A DNA stretch of 64,000 nucleotides from Microbacterium thalli (GCF_028737325.1 NZ_JAQZCH010000002.1:1225719-1289718), one strand, 5' to 3'; counted from the stretch's first letter, positions 18,997-27,865 are shown. A program made the numbers and translations. Notes: a model not told the origin generated them from the letters alone.

Positions 18997-19040
18997 GTTC
19001 ACGTCGCGGACACGAGCCGTTGCTCGTGCCTTCTTAGCGT
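18997..19040 (+). promoter_or_regulatory. PhoP-box-like direct repeats and -10 for the PAP2 phosphatase
   Basis: Three consecutive 11-mers, GTTCACGTCGC, GGACACGAGCC and GTTGCTCGTGC (18997-19029), have the 11-bp register of PhoP direct-repeat units; the first two fit best. A TAGCGT -10 candidate lies at 19035-19040, placing the -35 position inside the repeats, as in PhoP-activated promoters. Confidence 0.4.
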
Positions 19041-19114
19041 TCGGAGGTCGCATCGCGGGGTGGACCCCTGCCCCCGCCGGTGCGCGACATCCCTCCCCCA
19101 CTCGAAGGACGCGC

Positions 19115-21184
19115 ATGCCCGCCGCTGCCCCCTGCTCCCGCCCGTCTCGCCGACGTCCCGTCGTCCCGACCGCTGCGCTGGCCGCCCTGACGGCCGTCAC
19201 GATCGCTGTCGGTGCCGCCGGGTTCGGTGCCGCCGCGCCCGCCGCCGCCGCGCCGGGCGACGCTCTGCTCGACGACAGCGCGATCGCTCCCCCGACGGCC
19301 GCCTACGGCAGGTTCATCGACACGTACACGGCGAACACCTCGTCGAACACCTCGCCCACGACCAACCCGGGCATCGGCGTGCTGTCGGGGATGCTCGACC
19401 TGTGGCAGCCCGGCGCCACGTGGGACTCCGGTCAGGCGACGGCCGAGGGGGCCGCCGTGCTCGAGGCCAACATCGCCCACAACGTCCGCGTCGCCGAGGC
19501 TCGCACCGCGGCCGACGAGACCGCGGCGTGGGTCTTCGACCGCCGCCACCAGAGCTACAGCGCGATCGACGGCCTCGGCGCCGCCGCCCCCGCCTTCCGC
19601 GACGCGATGAACGCCGGCACGACGATCCCCGACGTCGTTCCCGCCGACGCCACGACCGTGAAGTACGACGACGGCGGCAACGCTGCGGGGCGCTGGGCCG
19701 ACGCCGGGTCTGCGCTCGGCGCGGTCGTCGGGCTCGTCGACGCGGTGCGCGGGCCGGCGGCATCCTCCAACCCGTCCAAGAACTTCTACGCCTACAAGCG
19801 CCCGTTCCGCTGGGTCGACGACGCGATCATCGTGCCGTCGCTGCTGCCGGTGCGAAAGCCCGACGCCGAGGCCGCGAGCGACGGCGGCTTCCCCAGCGGC
19901 CACACCAACGCGGCGTTCCTGGCCTCGTTCGCCCTCGCCGACGCCGCTCCGCAGTATCAGGCGCAGCTCATCGCGAACGCCGCTGAGATCGGCGACAGCC
20001 GCATCGTCGCCGGCATGCACTCGCCGCTCGACGTGATCGGCGGCCGGGTGCTCGCGACGGCCCTCGCTGCCGCGGCGCTGAACGACCCCGCCAACGCGGC
20101 ACTGCGCGACAGCGCGTTCTCGCAGGCGCAGGGGCTGCTCGCCACGCTTCCCGCCCCGAGCGAGCAGGACTACGACGCGCTCGCCGCCGCGTACCGCGAG
20201 CGCATGACCTACGGCCTGCCCGCGACCGGCGACACCACGCGGCCGGCGCGCGTGCCCGCCGGCGCCGAGGTGCTGCTCGAGCACCGGCTGCCCTACCTCG
20301 ACGCGCAGCAGCGACGGTGGGTGCTGCACTCGACGGCGATCGCCTCGGGTCACGCCGTGCTCGACGACGCCGAGGGCTGGGGCCGGCTGAACCTGTTCGA
20401 GGCCTCGAACGGGTACGGCGCCTTCGACACCGATGTCACCGTGACGATGGATGCCGCCGCCGGCGGCGCCTCGGCCGCGGACACGTGGCGCAACGACATC
20501 GACGGCGCGGGCTCGCTGACGAAGGCGGGTTCGGGCGCCCTCACCCTCGCCGGCGACAACGCGTACGCCGGCGGCACCGTCGTAGACGGCGGCGCCCTCG
20601 TCGCCGCGACCCCCGCAGCCCTGGGAACGGGCGACGTCACCCTTGCGGCCGGCGCGCTCGTCGAGACCACCGAGGGCCTGCTCGTCGGCGGTGACTTCGC
20701 GCAGAAGGCGGGCGCGACGCTCGAGCTGTCCGTCGAGGGCGACGCCCCCGCGCTCACCGTCGCGGGTTCGGCGACCTTCGGCGGCACCCTGCGCGTCGAC
20801 CTGGGCGGCGCGGCACCCGACGCCCCGCAGCGCCTCATCGCCGTCGGCGCGACCGAGGCGGGATCGACCTTCTCGAGCGTCGAGATCGTCGACGCCGCCG
20901 CCGGGTTCGCCGGGGCGCTCGACTACCGCGCCGACGGCGTGTACCTCGTCCCCGCCGCCGCCCCGGTCGAGCCGCCGGTCGGCGCCGAGCCGCCGGTCGT
21001 GCCCGCTGAGCCCGGCACCGCGCCCGGCACCCTGCCCGGTGCGGTTCCCGCTCCGAGCGCGACGGCCCAGCGCCTTGCCCGCACGGGCGGTGAGGAATCG
21101 CCCACCGGCCTGCTCATCGGCGGCTTCCTGCTGGCCGCCGGCGGCAGCGTCGTGCTCCTCTCGCGCCGGCCCGCGCGGCGCTGA
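19115..21184 (+). CDS. Secreted PAP2 acid phosphatase with beta-repeat region and LARTG sorting-like tail
   Basis: A 689-residue secreted protein. Signal peptide at residues 1-46 (cleavage near AAAAPGDA). The PAP2 catalytic motifs are KRP at 228-230, PSGH at 260-263 and SRIVAGMH at 295-302 with Asp306, the layout of class A acid phosphatases. The region near residues 470-530 contains the autotransporter-type strand repeat GSGALTLAGDNAYAGGT. The C-terminus has a Pro/Glu spacer, LARTGGE at 654-660, a hydrophobic segment and a basic tail. LAxTG is the signal used by class E sortases, so wall attachment is likely. ATG 19115 follows GAAGGA. Confidence 0.88.
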   Translation: MPAAAPCSRPSRRRPVVPTAALAALTAVTIAVGAAGFGAAAPAAAAPGDALLDDSAIAPPTAAYGRFIDTYTANTSSNTSPTTNPGIGVLSGMLDLWQPGATWDSGQATAEGAAVLEANIAHNVRVAEARTAADETAAWVFDRRHQSYSAIDGLGAAAPAFRDAMNAGTTIPDVVPADATTVKYDDGGNAAGRWADAGSALGAVVGLVDAVRGPAASSNPSKNFYAYKRPFRWVDDAIIVPSLLPVRKPDAEAASDGGFPSGHTNAAFLASFALADAAPQYQAQLIANAAEIGDSRIVAGMHSPLDVIGGRVLATALAAAALNDPANAALRDSAFSQAQGLLATLPAPSEQDYDALAAAYRERMTYGLPATGDTTRPARVPAGAEVLLEHRLPYLDAQQRRWVLHSTAIASGHAVLDDAEGWGRLNLFEASNGYGAFDTDVTVTMDAAAGGASAADTWRNDIDGAGSLTKAGSGALTLAGDNAYAGGTVVDGGALVAATPAALGTGDVTLAAGALVETTEGLLVGGDFAQKAGATLELSVEGDAPALTVAGSATFGGTLRVDLGGAAPDAPQRLIAVGATEAGSTFSSVEIVDAAAGFAGALDYRADGVYLVPAAAPVEPPVGAEPPVVPAEPGTAPGTLPGAVPAPSATAQRLARTGGEESPTGLLIGGFLLAAGGSVVLLSRRPARR

Positions 21185-21258
21185 CGCCTCGGCGCGCCGG
21201 CGATTCGTCCGGCGCGACCTCCCGCCCGGGCCCGGCGTCCGGGTGGGAGGATCGAAGC

Positions 21259-22557
21259 ATGCACGACGATCCCCGCGAAGCCGTGCCCGACGGCACCGCC
21301 GAGCTGCACCTCGAACCGGTCCGTTTCATCGCCCGGACCGACGCGGTGCTGCGGCTCGGCACTCTCATGCTCGGAGCGGGGGCATCCTCCGCGCGCGTAC
21401 GCGACACGATGGACCGCACCGCGCGGGCCCTCGGCCTCGAACGGCTCGAGTCGCGCGTCGGAATGACCGACATCGTCATCACGGCCCAGCGCGGGCAGCT
21501 GTTCCGCACCCGTGTGGCCGAGGTGCGGCATCCGGTCGTGAACTCCGAGCGCATCGCCGAGGTCATGCACCTGTCGCACCGGGTGGCCGACGGGGTCACC
21601 GCCGACGAACTGCAGCGCGAGCTCGACCGCATCGAACGGATGCCGCCGCGCTACCCCGCCGCCGTGCGCGTGGCTGCCGCTGCTGCCGCGTGCACCGCGT
21701 TCGCGTTCCTCAACAACGGCGGCTGGGCCGAATGCCTGAGCGTCGCCATCGCGGTGGCGCTCGGCCAGTACGTGCGGATCCGCGGCGCGCGCCTGCAGGT
21801 CAACGAGTTCCTGCTCGTGTTCCTGTCGGCCGCGACGGCGCTGCTGACCTTCCTCGGGGTCTCGCACCTGATCGAGCTGCTCGGCGCCCCGTCGCCGCAG
21901 TACGGTGCAGCTCTGACGAGCGCCGTGCTGTACCTCGTGCCCGGCTTCCCGCTCGTCACCGGCGCCCTCGACCTCGCCCGCCTCGACCTCAACGCGGGCG
22001 TGAACCGCGTCGTCTACGCCGGGCTCGTGCTGCTGTCGACCGGGTGCGCGGTCTGGGCGGTCGCGGCGATCTTCCAGACGAGCGCGGTCGCCGTCGCCGC
22101 ACCCGCCCTCGCCGAACCGCTGCTGTCGCTCGGACGCCTCATCGCCGGATTCGTCGGCGTGATGGGCTTCGCCTTGCTGTTCTCGACACCGTGGCGCACC
22201 GCGCTGGCGGCGGCCGCGATCGGGACGATCGCCAACGTCGGCCGACTGCTGATGATCGACCAGGGTGCGATGCAGCCCGTGGCCGCAGCCGCCGCCGGCG
22301 TCGCGGTCGGGTTCGGCGCGTTCGCCGTGTCACGGTTCGTCCGGTCGCCGCGCATCACGCTGACGGTGCCGGCCGTCCTCATCATGGTGCCGGGTGCCTC
22401 CGCCTACCGCGCGATCGTCGGGACGATCGAGGGCGACACGATCAGCGCCGTGCAGTACGGCGTCACAGCGGTCTTCGTCGTGGTCGCGCTCGCGGTCGGT
22501 CTGACCGTCGCCCGCGTCGTCACCGAGCGGGAGTGGCAGCGCCCCTCGGCACGCTGA
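21259..22557 (+). CDS. thrE: ThrE-family threonine/serine exporter
   Basis: This 432-residue exporter joins a cytoplasmic N-terminal domain with about ten membrane helices. The N-terminal half contains LGTLMLGAGASSARVRDTMD and VGMTDIVITAQRGQ. The membrane half contains YLVPGFPLVTGALDLARLDL and VLIMVPGASAYRAIVG. This fused two-domain form is that of Corynebacterium ThrE, which exports threonine and serine. ATG 21259 follows GGGAGGA at suitable spacing. It has no functional link to the adjacent phosphatase that can be seen. Confidence 0.9.
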   Translation: MHDDPREAVPDGTAELHLEPVRFIARTDAVLRLGTLMLGAGASSARVRDTMDRTARALGLERLESRVGMTDIVITAQRGQLFRTRVAEVRHPVVNSERIAEVMHLSHRVADGVTADELQRELDRIERMPPRYPAAVRVAAAAAACTAFAFLNNGGWAECLSVAIAVALGQYVRIRGARLQVNEFLLVFLSAATALLTFLGVSHLIELLGAPSPQYGAALTSAVLYLVPGFPLVTGALDLARLDLNAGVNRVVYAGLVLLSTGCAVWAVAAIFQTSAVAVAAPALAEPLLSLGRLIAGFVGVMGFALLFSTPWRTALAAAAIGTIANVGRLLMIDQGAMQPVAAAAAGVAVGFGAFAVSRFVRSPRITLTVPAVLIMVPGASAYRAIVGTIEGDTISAVQYGVTAVFVVVALAVGLTVARVVTEREWQRPSAR

Positions 22558-22566
22558 CCCGGGCGC

Positions 22567-23595
22567 TCAGTCCTCGGGATGCCGCGCGCGGCTCGGCTGC
22601 ACGCGGGGCGGCTCGCCCGGCATCTTGGGGAACTCGGGCGGGAACGGCAGCTCGCCGAGACCGGCGTCGAGGTCGCGCTGCCACCACTCGAGCAGGGTGT
22701 CGATGCGGCCCGGTGCTGCCTGCAGGTCGGCCCAGGGGTCACCGACGTCCGCCAGACGCCGCGGCACCGTCCGGACGGTGAACGATCCCGGGTCGACGCC
22801 GGCATCCAGCTCGTCCCACGTGATCGGCGTCGCGACCGTGGCAGCCGGCAGCGCGCGGGCACTGTAGGCCCCGGCCATCGTGCGGTCTCGGTTGGCCTGG
22901 TTGAAGTCGACGAAGACCCGCTCGCCCCGCTCCTCCTTCCACCAGTTCGTCGTGACGCGCTCGGGCAGACGTCGCTCGAGCTCGCGGGCGGCGGCGATGA
23001 CGGCGTGACGGACGTCGAGGAACTCGTGGGTGGGCTCGATCGGGCAGAACACGTGCAGCCCGCGGTTGCCGCTCGTCTTGAGGAAGGCGGTCAGCCCCGC
23101 CTCGGCGAGGATGTCGCGCAGCACCGGCGCGACCTCGGCGGCGTCCCCGAAGTCGGTGCCCGGCTGCGGGTCGAGGTCGATGCGCAGCTCGACGGGATTG
23201 TCGGTGTTCTGCGCGAGCGATGCCCACGGGTGGAACACGACCGTGTTCATCTGCACCGCCCAGACGAGCGCGGCTGCTTCATCCAGCACGACCTGCGGAT
23301 GCCGCCGACCACTGTTGTAGGTGCAGACGACCTGCCCCACGAAGCCGGGAGCCCCCTTGGGCGGGTTCTTCGAGAAGAAGCGCTCCCCCTCGACGGTGTC
23401 GGGGAACCGCTCGAGCGAGATGGGGCGGTGGCCGTTCGCCCGCAGGAAGGGATCGCTGACGGCGAGCATGTAATCGGCGTACTCGCGCTTGGTGATCCCG
23501 AGCTCGGGCCACAGCACCCGGTTCGGGCTCGACAGACCGACCTCGCGGTCGCCGTCCGGTCCGGCAACGGTCAGGGTGATGCGCTCGCTCGCCAT
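22567..23595 (-). CDS. LigD-type primase-polymerase (PolD/Prim-PolC)
   Basis: A 342-residue archaeo-eukaryotic primase-superfamily enzyme that adds ribo- or deoxyribonucleotides during end repair. Metal-binding aspartates are D140 and D142 (RIDLDPQPG) and D230 (RVFVDFNQANRDRT); the nucleotide loop is KTSGNRGLHVF at 173-183. The N-terminal VLWPELGITKREYADYMLAV is typical of LigD polymerase domains. It lacks fused ligase and nuclease domains, so it probably works with the separate ligase at 17933. Start ATG 23595; convergent with thrE (9 bases). No Ku gene is in this window. Confidence 0.92.
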   Translation of the reverse strand: MASERITLTVAGPDGDREVGLSSPNRVLWPELGITKREYADYMLAVSDPFLRANGHRPISLERFPDTVEGERFFSKNPPKGAPGFVGQVVCTYNSGRRHPQVVLDEAAALVWAVQMNTVVFHPWASLAQNTDNPVELRIDLDPQPGTDFGDAAEVAPVLRDILAEAGLTAFLKTSGNRGLHVFCPIEPTHEFLDVRHAVIAAARELERRLPERVTTNWWKEERGERVFVDFNQANRDRTMAGAYSARALPAATVATPITWDELDAGVDPGSFTVRTVPRRLADVGDPWADLQAAPGRIDTLLEWWQRDLDAGLGELPFPPEFPKMPGEPPRVQPSRARHPED

Positions 23596-23684
23596 GCCCC
23601 GACCCTAGGGCGCGGCGCCCCGATCGCACAGCCCCTGGACAACCCGCCGGATCGTCCGGCGCGACCGGGACGACGGCGAGGCCG

Positions 23685-24818
23685 TCAGGATGCCGGTGCC
23701 GCCTCGGTTCCGGCATCGCCGTCGGCGTCGGTGGCGGTGGCAGCTGCCGCCGGGGCCGCGTCGTCGGGCTCGTCGGCCCGCGCCAGCACCGGGCCGAGGT
23801 CGGCGCGGTCGACGTGGATCCAGGGGCCGCCCGGGTCGACGATGACGCCCGTCAGCGCGGGGTTCGCCACCAGCGCCCGCGCGATCTGCGCCGCGGTCAC
23901 CGGCACCGGCCGGTCGCCGCGCTGCAGCACGAGGACCTCGAGCGGGTGCGAATACACCTCGAGCCGGCGCTCACCCGACGTCGTACGCGACTCGGCGAGG
24001 CCGAGCTGACCGCCGTCGCCCGCGGGACCGGCAGCAACCCACAGCGGCGCCGTCGCGAGCGCCGCGCCGACCGCGGCCGCCGTGTCTTCGTCGCGGGGGC
24101 CGGCCAGCAGGTTCTTGATCGCGAACGCGGGATCGCCCTCTTCGAAGGCCTTCTTGATGAGCGGCGCGGGAAGCACGATGCGCGAACCGGGCACCGCGTG
24201 GTCGATGATGAGGCCCTCGTACGGACCCTCGATCGCGTTGCGGAACACGTTCACCATGGGCAGGCCGAGCGCCGAGGTGTCGCGGTCGCCGTCGGACTCG
24301 ACGCTGGCGCGCAGCGACGCTCCGCCGGTGAAGGCGAGAAGGAACCGGGCACCGTCGACCTGAGACACCGCGAGCGTGAGGGGCTTGCCCTCGGCCGTCA
24401 GCGCACGCGCGTCGCCGCGGACCCGCACGTACATCGTGCCCTGCATGCTCTGCCGCATGACGTTCATGACGTCGACGTTGCCGGGCTTCTCGGGAAGTGA
24501 CGCGAGCGCCGCCTGCACGAGGGTGTTGTCAGGCATGCCGGCGACCGTCTCGGTGCGTTCGGGCGCCTCCGCCGGCGGCCGCGTGACCGCGCGCCCCGGC
24601 TGGGCGGCGGCGGGCTGAGCGGCGGCGGGCGCCGAGGCTCCGAAGGTCGACACCGAGATGCCCACGTGGGGCACGGGCGCGGCGGCGTCCGTCGTCGCAG
24701 CGGCATCCCCCGACGCGACGGCATCCGACTCCGTGGCGCCGGCGACCTCGTCGTCGACCGGGCCGGATTCCGCGGGCTGGCTCGTGGTGTCTCGCGCAGA
24801 GCGCTTGAAGATCGCCAT
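23685..24818 (-). CDS. SseB-like domain protein
   Basis: This 377-residue cytoplasmic protein has an Ala/Thr/Asp-rich disordered N-terminus of about 100 residues (MAIFKRSARDTTSQPAES onward). An SseB N-terminal-type domain follows (NVMRQSMQGTMYVRVRGD, MVNVFRNAIEGPYEGLIIDH), then a conserved C-terminal domain and an acidic Ala-rich tail. SseB-domain proteins are widespread in actinobacteria and their function is unknown; the type III secretion association of the name is not relevant here. It lies 43 bases downstream of pcrA on the same strand. Confidence 0.82.
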   Translation of the reverse strand: MAIFKRSARDTTSQPAESGPVDDEVAGATESDAVASGDAAATTDAAAPVPHVGISVSTFGASAPAAAQPAAAQPGRAVTRPPAEAPERTETVAGMPDNTLVQAALASLPEKPGNVDVMNVMRQSMQGTMYVRVRGDARALTAEGKPLTLAVSQVDGARFLLAFTGGASLRASVESDGDRDTSALGLPMVNVFRNAIEGPYEGLIIDHAVPGSRIVLPAPLIKKAFEEGDPAFAIKNLLAGPRDEDTAAAVGAALATAPLWVAAGPAGDGGQLGLAESRTTSGERRLEVYSHPLEVLVLQRGDRPVPVTAAQIARALVANPALTGVIVDPGGPWIHVDRADLGPVLARADEPDDAAPAAAATATDADGDAGTEAAPAS

Positions 24819-24861
24819 GCGTCGAGCCTAACCCGCACGCCCGCCGCCGGGCGGGCCGATC

Positions 24862-27321
24862 TCAGAGCTTGACGATCGGAGCGATCTTGATGAGGAGCTT
24901 CTTCGCACCGGCGGAGTCGAAGCGGACATGCGCGACGCGCTTGGCGCCCTCGCCGGTCACTGCGTCGATGCGTCCCTCGCCGAAGTCGTCGTGCCGGATG
25001 CGATCACCGGGAGCCAGCACGAGGTCGCCGTTGTCGCGGACCTTCGCCGGGATGCGGTTGGCGAATTTCGCGATGTCGCCCGTCTTCTCGCGGCGCGGCA
25101 GCGGAACGAGGTCGTCACCGTAGCGCTTGCCCGAGCCACCGGGTCCGCCACCCGGCCGCCGCGAGTTGAGCGCCCGCGACTGCATGCCGCCACGCGAGTT
25201 GACGTCGCCGGGCGACTGCCGCCAGTCGATGAGGTCGTGCGGGATCTCCTGCAGGAACCGGCTGGGCATCGCCGCCGAGACTTCGCCGAACTGTGCCCGC
25301 GTCATGGCGAGCGACAGGTGCAGGCGCTTGCGCGCCCGCGTGAGGGCGACGTAGAACAGTCGTCGCTCCTCCTGCGGCCCGCCCGGCTCGTTGGCCGAGA
25401 TGCGGTGCGGGATGAGGTCTTCCTCGACGCCGGTGACGAACACCGCGTCGTACTCGAGGCCCTTCGCCGTGTGCATCGTCATGAGCGATACGGTGCCCGA
25501 CGCGTCGTCGAGGTCGTCGGCATCGGCGACGAGCGCCACTTCGGTGAGGAAGTCGAGGATCGTGCCGTCGGGGTTGTTGCGCGCGAACTCTCGCGTGACG
25601 GCGATGAGCTCGTCGAGGTTCTCGAGCCGCGCCTCGTCCTGCGGATCGCGGCTCATGCGCAGCGCATCCATGTAGCCCGACTTGTTCAGCAGCAGGCTGA
25701 GTCCCTCGGTGACCGAGGTGGGCGGGGCGATCTCGCCCGAGCTCGGCAGCATGATCTCGGTCGCCTCGGTCAGGACGGCGTCGAGCTGCGCGATCGCCGC
25801 CTGGATCTTCGGCCCGACGCCCAGCTCGGGCGCGTGGCCGAGCGCGTCGCGGAAGGTGATCTCCCGCTCGGCGGCGAAGCGGGCGATGGAGGTCTCGGTG
25901 ACGTCACCGATCCCCCGGCGCGGACGATTCAGGATGCGGCGCACCGCGAGCTCGTCGGCAGGGTTCGCGACGGCGACGACGTAGGCGAGCGCATCCTTGA
26001 TCTCGGCACGGTCGTAGAACTTCGTGCCGCCCATGATCTTGTAGGGGATGGCCGCGCGGATGAAGATCTCCTCCAGCGCGCGCGACTGCGAGTTGGTGCG
26101 GTAGAACACGGCCATCTGCGAGTACGGCACCGAGGCGCGGTGCAGCGCCTCGATCTCGTCGGCGACGAACTGGGCCTCGTCGTGCTGCGAGTAGCCGGTG
26201 AACCCGACGATCGCCTCGCCCGCACCGACATCCGTCCACAGCTTCTTGTCTTTGCGGTCGAAGTTGTTGGCGATGACGGCGTTCGCGGCCGAGAGGATGG
26301 TCTGCGTCGAGCGGTAGTTCTGCTCGAGCAGCACGACCTTCGCGCCGGGATAGTCGCGCTCGAACTCCGTGATGTTGCGGATGTCGGCGCCGCGGAAGGC
26401 GTAGATCGACTGGTCGGAGTCGCCGACCACCGTGAGCGAGGCGCCCGCGATCTCGGGCGTGGTCTCGGGCTCGAAGATCATCATGCCGCCGGACGAGAAC
26501 GAATCGCCGCCCCCTCCCTGCACCGGACGCGTGAGTTCGTGGATGAGCGCGTACTGGGCGTGGTTGGTGTCTTGGTACTCGTCGACCAGGATGTGGCGGA
26601 ACCGCTTGCGGTAGACGTCGGCGACGTGCGGGAACGCGCGGAACAGGTAGACCGTCTGCGCGATGAGGTCATCGAAGTCGAAGGCGTTCGCCCGCTGCAG
26701 CGCCGACTGGTAGGCGCCGAAGATCTCGACGAAGACCCGTTCGGCGGGGTCGGACATGTTCGCCTGCCGCGCGTAGGAGTCGGCGTCGGCGAGCTCGTTC
26801 TTGAGCTTCGAGATGCGGCTCTGCACACCCGCGGGCGTCAGGCCGAAGGCATCCGCCTCGTGCTCCTTGACGAGCCGCTTGATGAGCGCGCGAGAGTCGC
26901 CCGAGTCGTAGATCGTGAAGCTCTTCGTGAACCCGAACTGCTGCGCCTCGCGGCGGAGGATGCGCACGCAGGCGGAGTGGAAGGTCGAGATCCACATGCC
27001 CTGCGCGCTGTCGCCGATGAGGTGCTGCACGCGTTCGCGCATCTCGCCGGCGGCCTTGTTGGTGAAGGTGATCGCGAGGATCTGGCTCGGGTACGCCTCG
27101 CGCGTGCGCAGCAGCGACGCGATGCGATGCGTGAGCACGCGGGTCTTGCCGGAACCGGCGCCCGCGACGATGAGCAGAGCGGGGCCCCGGTAGGTGACCG
27201 CCTCGAGCTGGGGCCGGTTGAGCCCCTCGAGCAGGTCGGCGTCGGGACGCTCGCCTGCGGGGGCGCCGGGGCGCACGGATGCGGCGGAGCCGACGATGAC
27301 GGGCTTGATGGGGTCTGGCAT
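24862..27321 (-). CDS. pcrA: ATP-dependent 3'-5' DNA helicase PcrA/UvrD
   Basis: A superfamily 1 helicase of 819 residues, the usual length, for repair and replication restart. Seen are motif Q (LLEGLNRPQLEAVTYRGPAL), Walker A (AGAGSGKTRVLTHRIASLLR), Walker B/motif II (HILVDEYQDTNHAQY), motif III (VVGDSDQSIYAFRGAD), motif IV (LEQNYRSTQTIL), motif V (MTMHTAKGLEYDAVFVTG) and motif VI (RLFYVALTRARKRLHL). The C-terminus ends in the Tudor-like RNA-polymerase-binding domain (GDRIRHDDFGEGRIDAVTGE). ATG 27321 is 9 bases from a TAGAAT -10, so the mRNA is probably leaderless. Confidence 0.97.
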   Translation of the reverse strand: MPDPIKPVIVGSAASVRPGAPAGERPDADLLEGLNRPQLEAVTYRGPALLIVAGAGSGKTRVLTHRIASLLRTREAYPSQILAITFTNKAAGEMRERVQHLIGDSAQGMWISTFHSACVRILRREAQQFGFTKSFTIYDSGDSRALIKRLVKEHEADAFGLTPAGVQSRISKLKNELADADSYARQANMSDPAERVFVEIFGAYQSALQRANAFDFDDLIAQTVYLFRAFPHVADVYRKRFRHILVDEYQDTNHAQYALIHELTRPVQGGGGDSFSSGGMMIFEPETTPEIAGASLTVVGDSDQSIYAFRGADIRNITEFERDYPGAKVVLLEQNYRSTQTILSAANAVIANNFDRKDKKLWTDVGAGEAIVGFTGYSQHDEAQFVADEIEALHRASVPYSQMAVFYRTNSQSRALEEIFIRAAIPYKIMGGTKFYDRAEIKDALAYVVAVANPADELAVRRILNRPRRGIGDVTETSIARFAAEREITFRDALGHAPELGVGPKIQAAIAQLDAVLTEATEIMLPSSGEIAPPTSVTEGLSLLLNKSGYMDALRMSRDPQDEARLENLDELIAVTREFARNNPDGTILDFLTEVALVADADDLDDASGTVSLMTMHTAKGLEYDAVFVTGVEEDLIPHRISANEPGGPQEERRLFYVALTRARKRLHLSLAMTRAQFGEVSAAMPSRFLQEIPHDLIDWRQSPGDVNSRGGMQSRALNSRRPGGGPGGSGKRYGDDLVPLPRREKTGDIAKFANRIPAKVRDNGDLVLAPGDRIRHDDFGEGRIDAVTGEGAKRVAHVRFDSAGAKKLLIKIAPIVKL

Positions 27322-27330
27322 GACCTGACG

Positions 27331-27336
27331 ATTCTA
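27331..27336 (-). promoter_or_regulatory. -10 box for pcrA
   Basis: TAGAAT on the minus strand fits TAnnnT and ends 9 bases before the ATG at 27321; no canonical -35 is evident. The expected start site is within about 3 bases of the start codon. Confidence 0.5.
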
Positions 27337-27371
27337 CGTTCGCCCACCGACACCGGTCCGCGCGACCTCTC

Positions 27372-27413
27372 GTGACGCCGAAGCGTCACACGCGGTAGCA
27401 CGGCGACCCGTGC
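27372..27413. terminator. Two adjacent stem-loops upstream of pcrA
   Basis: GTGACGC/GCGTCAC (27372-27378 with 27383-27389; TTCG loop on the minus strand) and GCACGG/CCGTGC (27398-27403 with 27408-27413). They sit between the tRNA-like sequence and pcrA. They could terminate minus-strand transcription arriving from 27560. No T-run follows. Confidence 0.4.
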
Positions 27414-27461
27414 CTTCACAGTCATCGCGTCCGGCCGATGCGGCCCGTAGCGTGAGGTCAT

Positions 27462-27537
27462 CGCGGCGATCCGGGCGGTCCCGGGCATCGGTTCATACCC
27501 GAGTGCGTTGCGGGTTCGACTCCCGCCGTCGCGTCCA
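27462..27537 (+). tRNA. tRNA-like sequence with CAU anticodon loop, atypical D arm (possible tRNA-Met/Ile2 or pseudo-tRNA)
   Basis: A 76-base stretch folds as a tRNA with encoded CCA (27535-27537). The acceptor CGCGGCG (27462-27468) pairs with CGTCGCG (27527-27533), with one G-U. The T arm GCGGG-TTCGACT-CCCGC (27510-27526) is perfect. The anticodon loop is TTCATAC with CAT at 27494-27496 on a 4-5 bp stem. The D arm is abnormal: bases 8-9 are A-T rather than the near-universal T8, and CCGG/CCGG leaves a very short loop. It could be a divergent functional tRNA or a decayed one. Confidence 0.5.
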
Positions 27538-27559
27538 CCCTCGAGTCGTCGCTGCCGGC

Positions 27560-27865
27560 TCAGCCCGCGTCGAGCTCGTCGAGTCGGCGCAGCGCGTCCT
27601 CGGCGCGCGCGAGGCGATCCGCCTCGGGCTCGTCCCACCAGTAGGGCCCCCGCTCGCCCAGCCCGTGCTTGGCCAGGCCCACGCGCTCGCGTGCCGCCGC
27701 GACGGCGTCGTCGTCCGCGCGTCGCTTCGCCGCGCCCACCGCCGAACGCCCGCGCCCGAGATGCGACTTCAGGGCCGCGACCAGCTCGGCTGGAAGCGAC
27801 GGGTCGGTACGCCGCCAGCGGCGCCCGTCGATGACGAGCCAGCGCTCGGAATCGACATCGGCCAC
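27560..27865 (-). CDS. Conserved hypothetical protein, 101 residues
   Basis: A small cytoplasmic charged protein beginning MADVDSERWLVIDGRRWRRT, followed by an Arg/Ala-rich helical segment (SHLGRGRSAVGAAKRRADDD) and GLGERGPYWWDEPEADRLAR. The two tryptophan-rich patches suggest a conserved small fold seen in other Microbacteriaceae and often left unnamed or labelled biopolymer transporter Tol without support. Function unknown. It stands 42 bases downstream of the desaturase gene on the same strand. Confidence 0.7.
   Translation of the reverse strand: MADVDSERWLVIDGRRWRRTDPSLPAELVAALKSHLGRGRSAVGAAKRRADDDAVAAARERVGLAKHGLGERGPYWWDEPEADRLARAEDALRRLDELDAG

Noticed and set aside
26838..27638. Minus-strand frame of 266 codons covering the tRNA-like sequence
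   Set aside because: It contains the GGSRTRN-type string produced when a tRNA is translated in antisense and overlaps pcrA in another frame.
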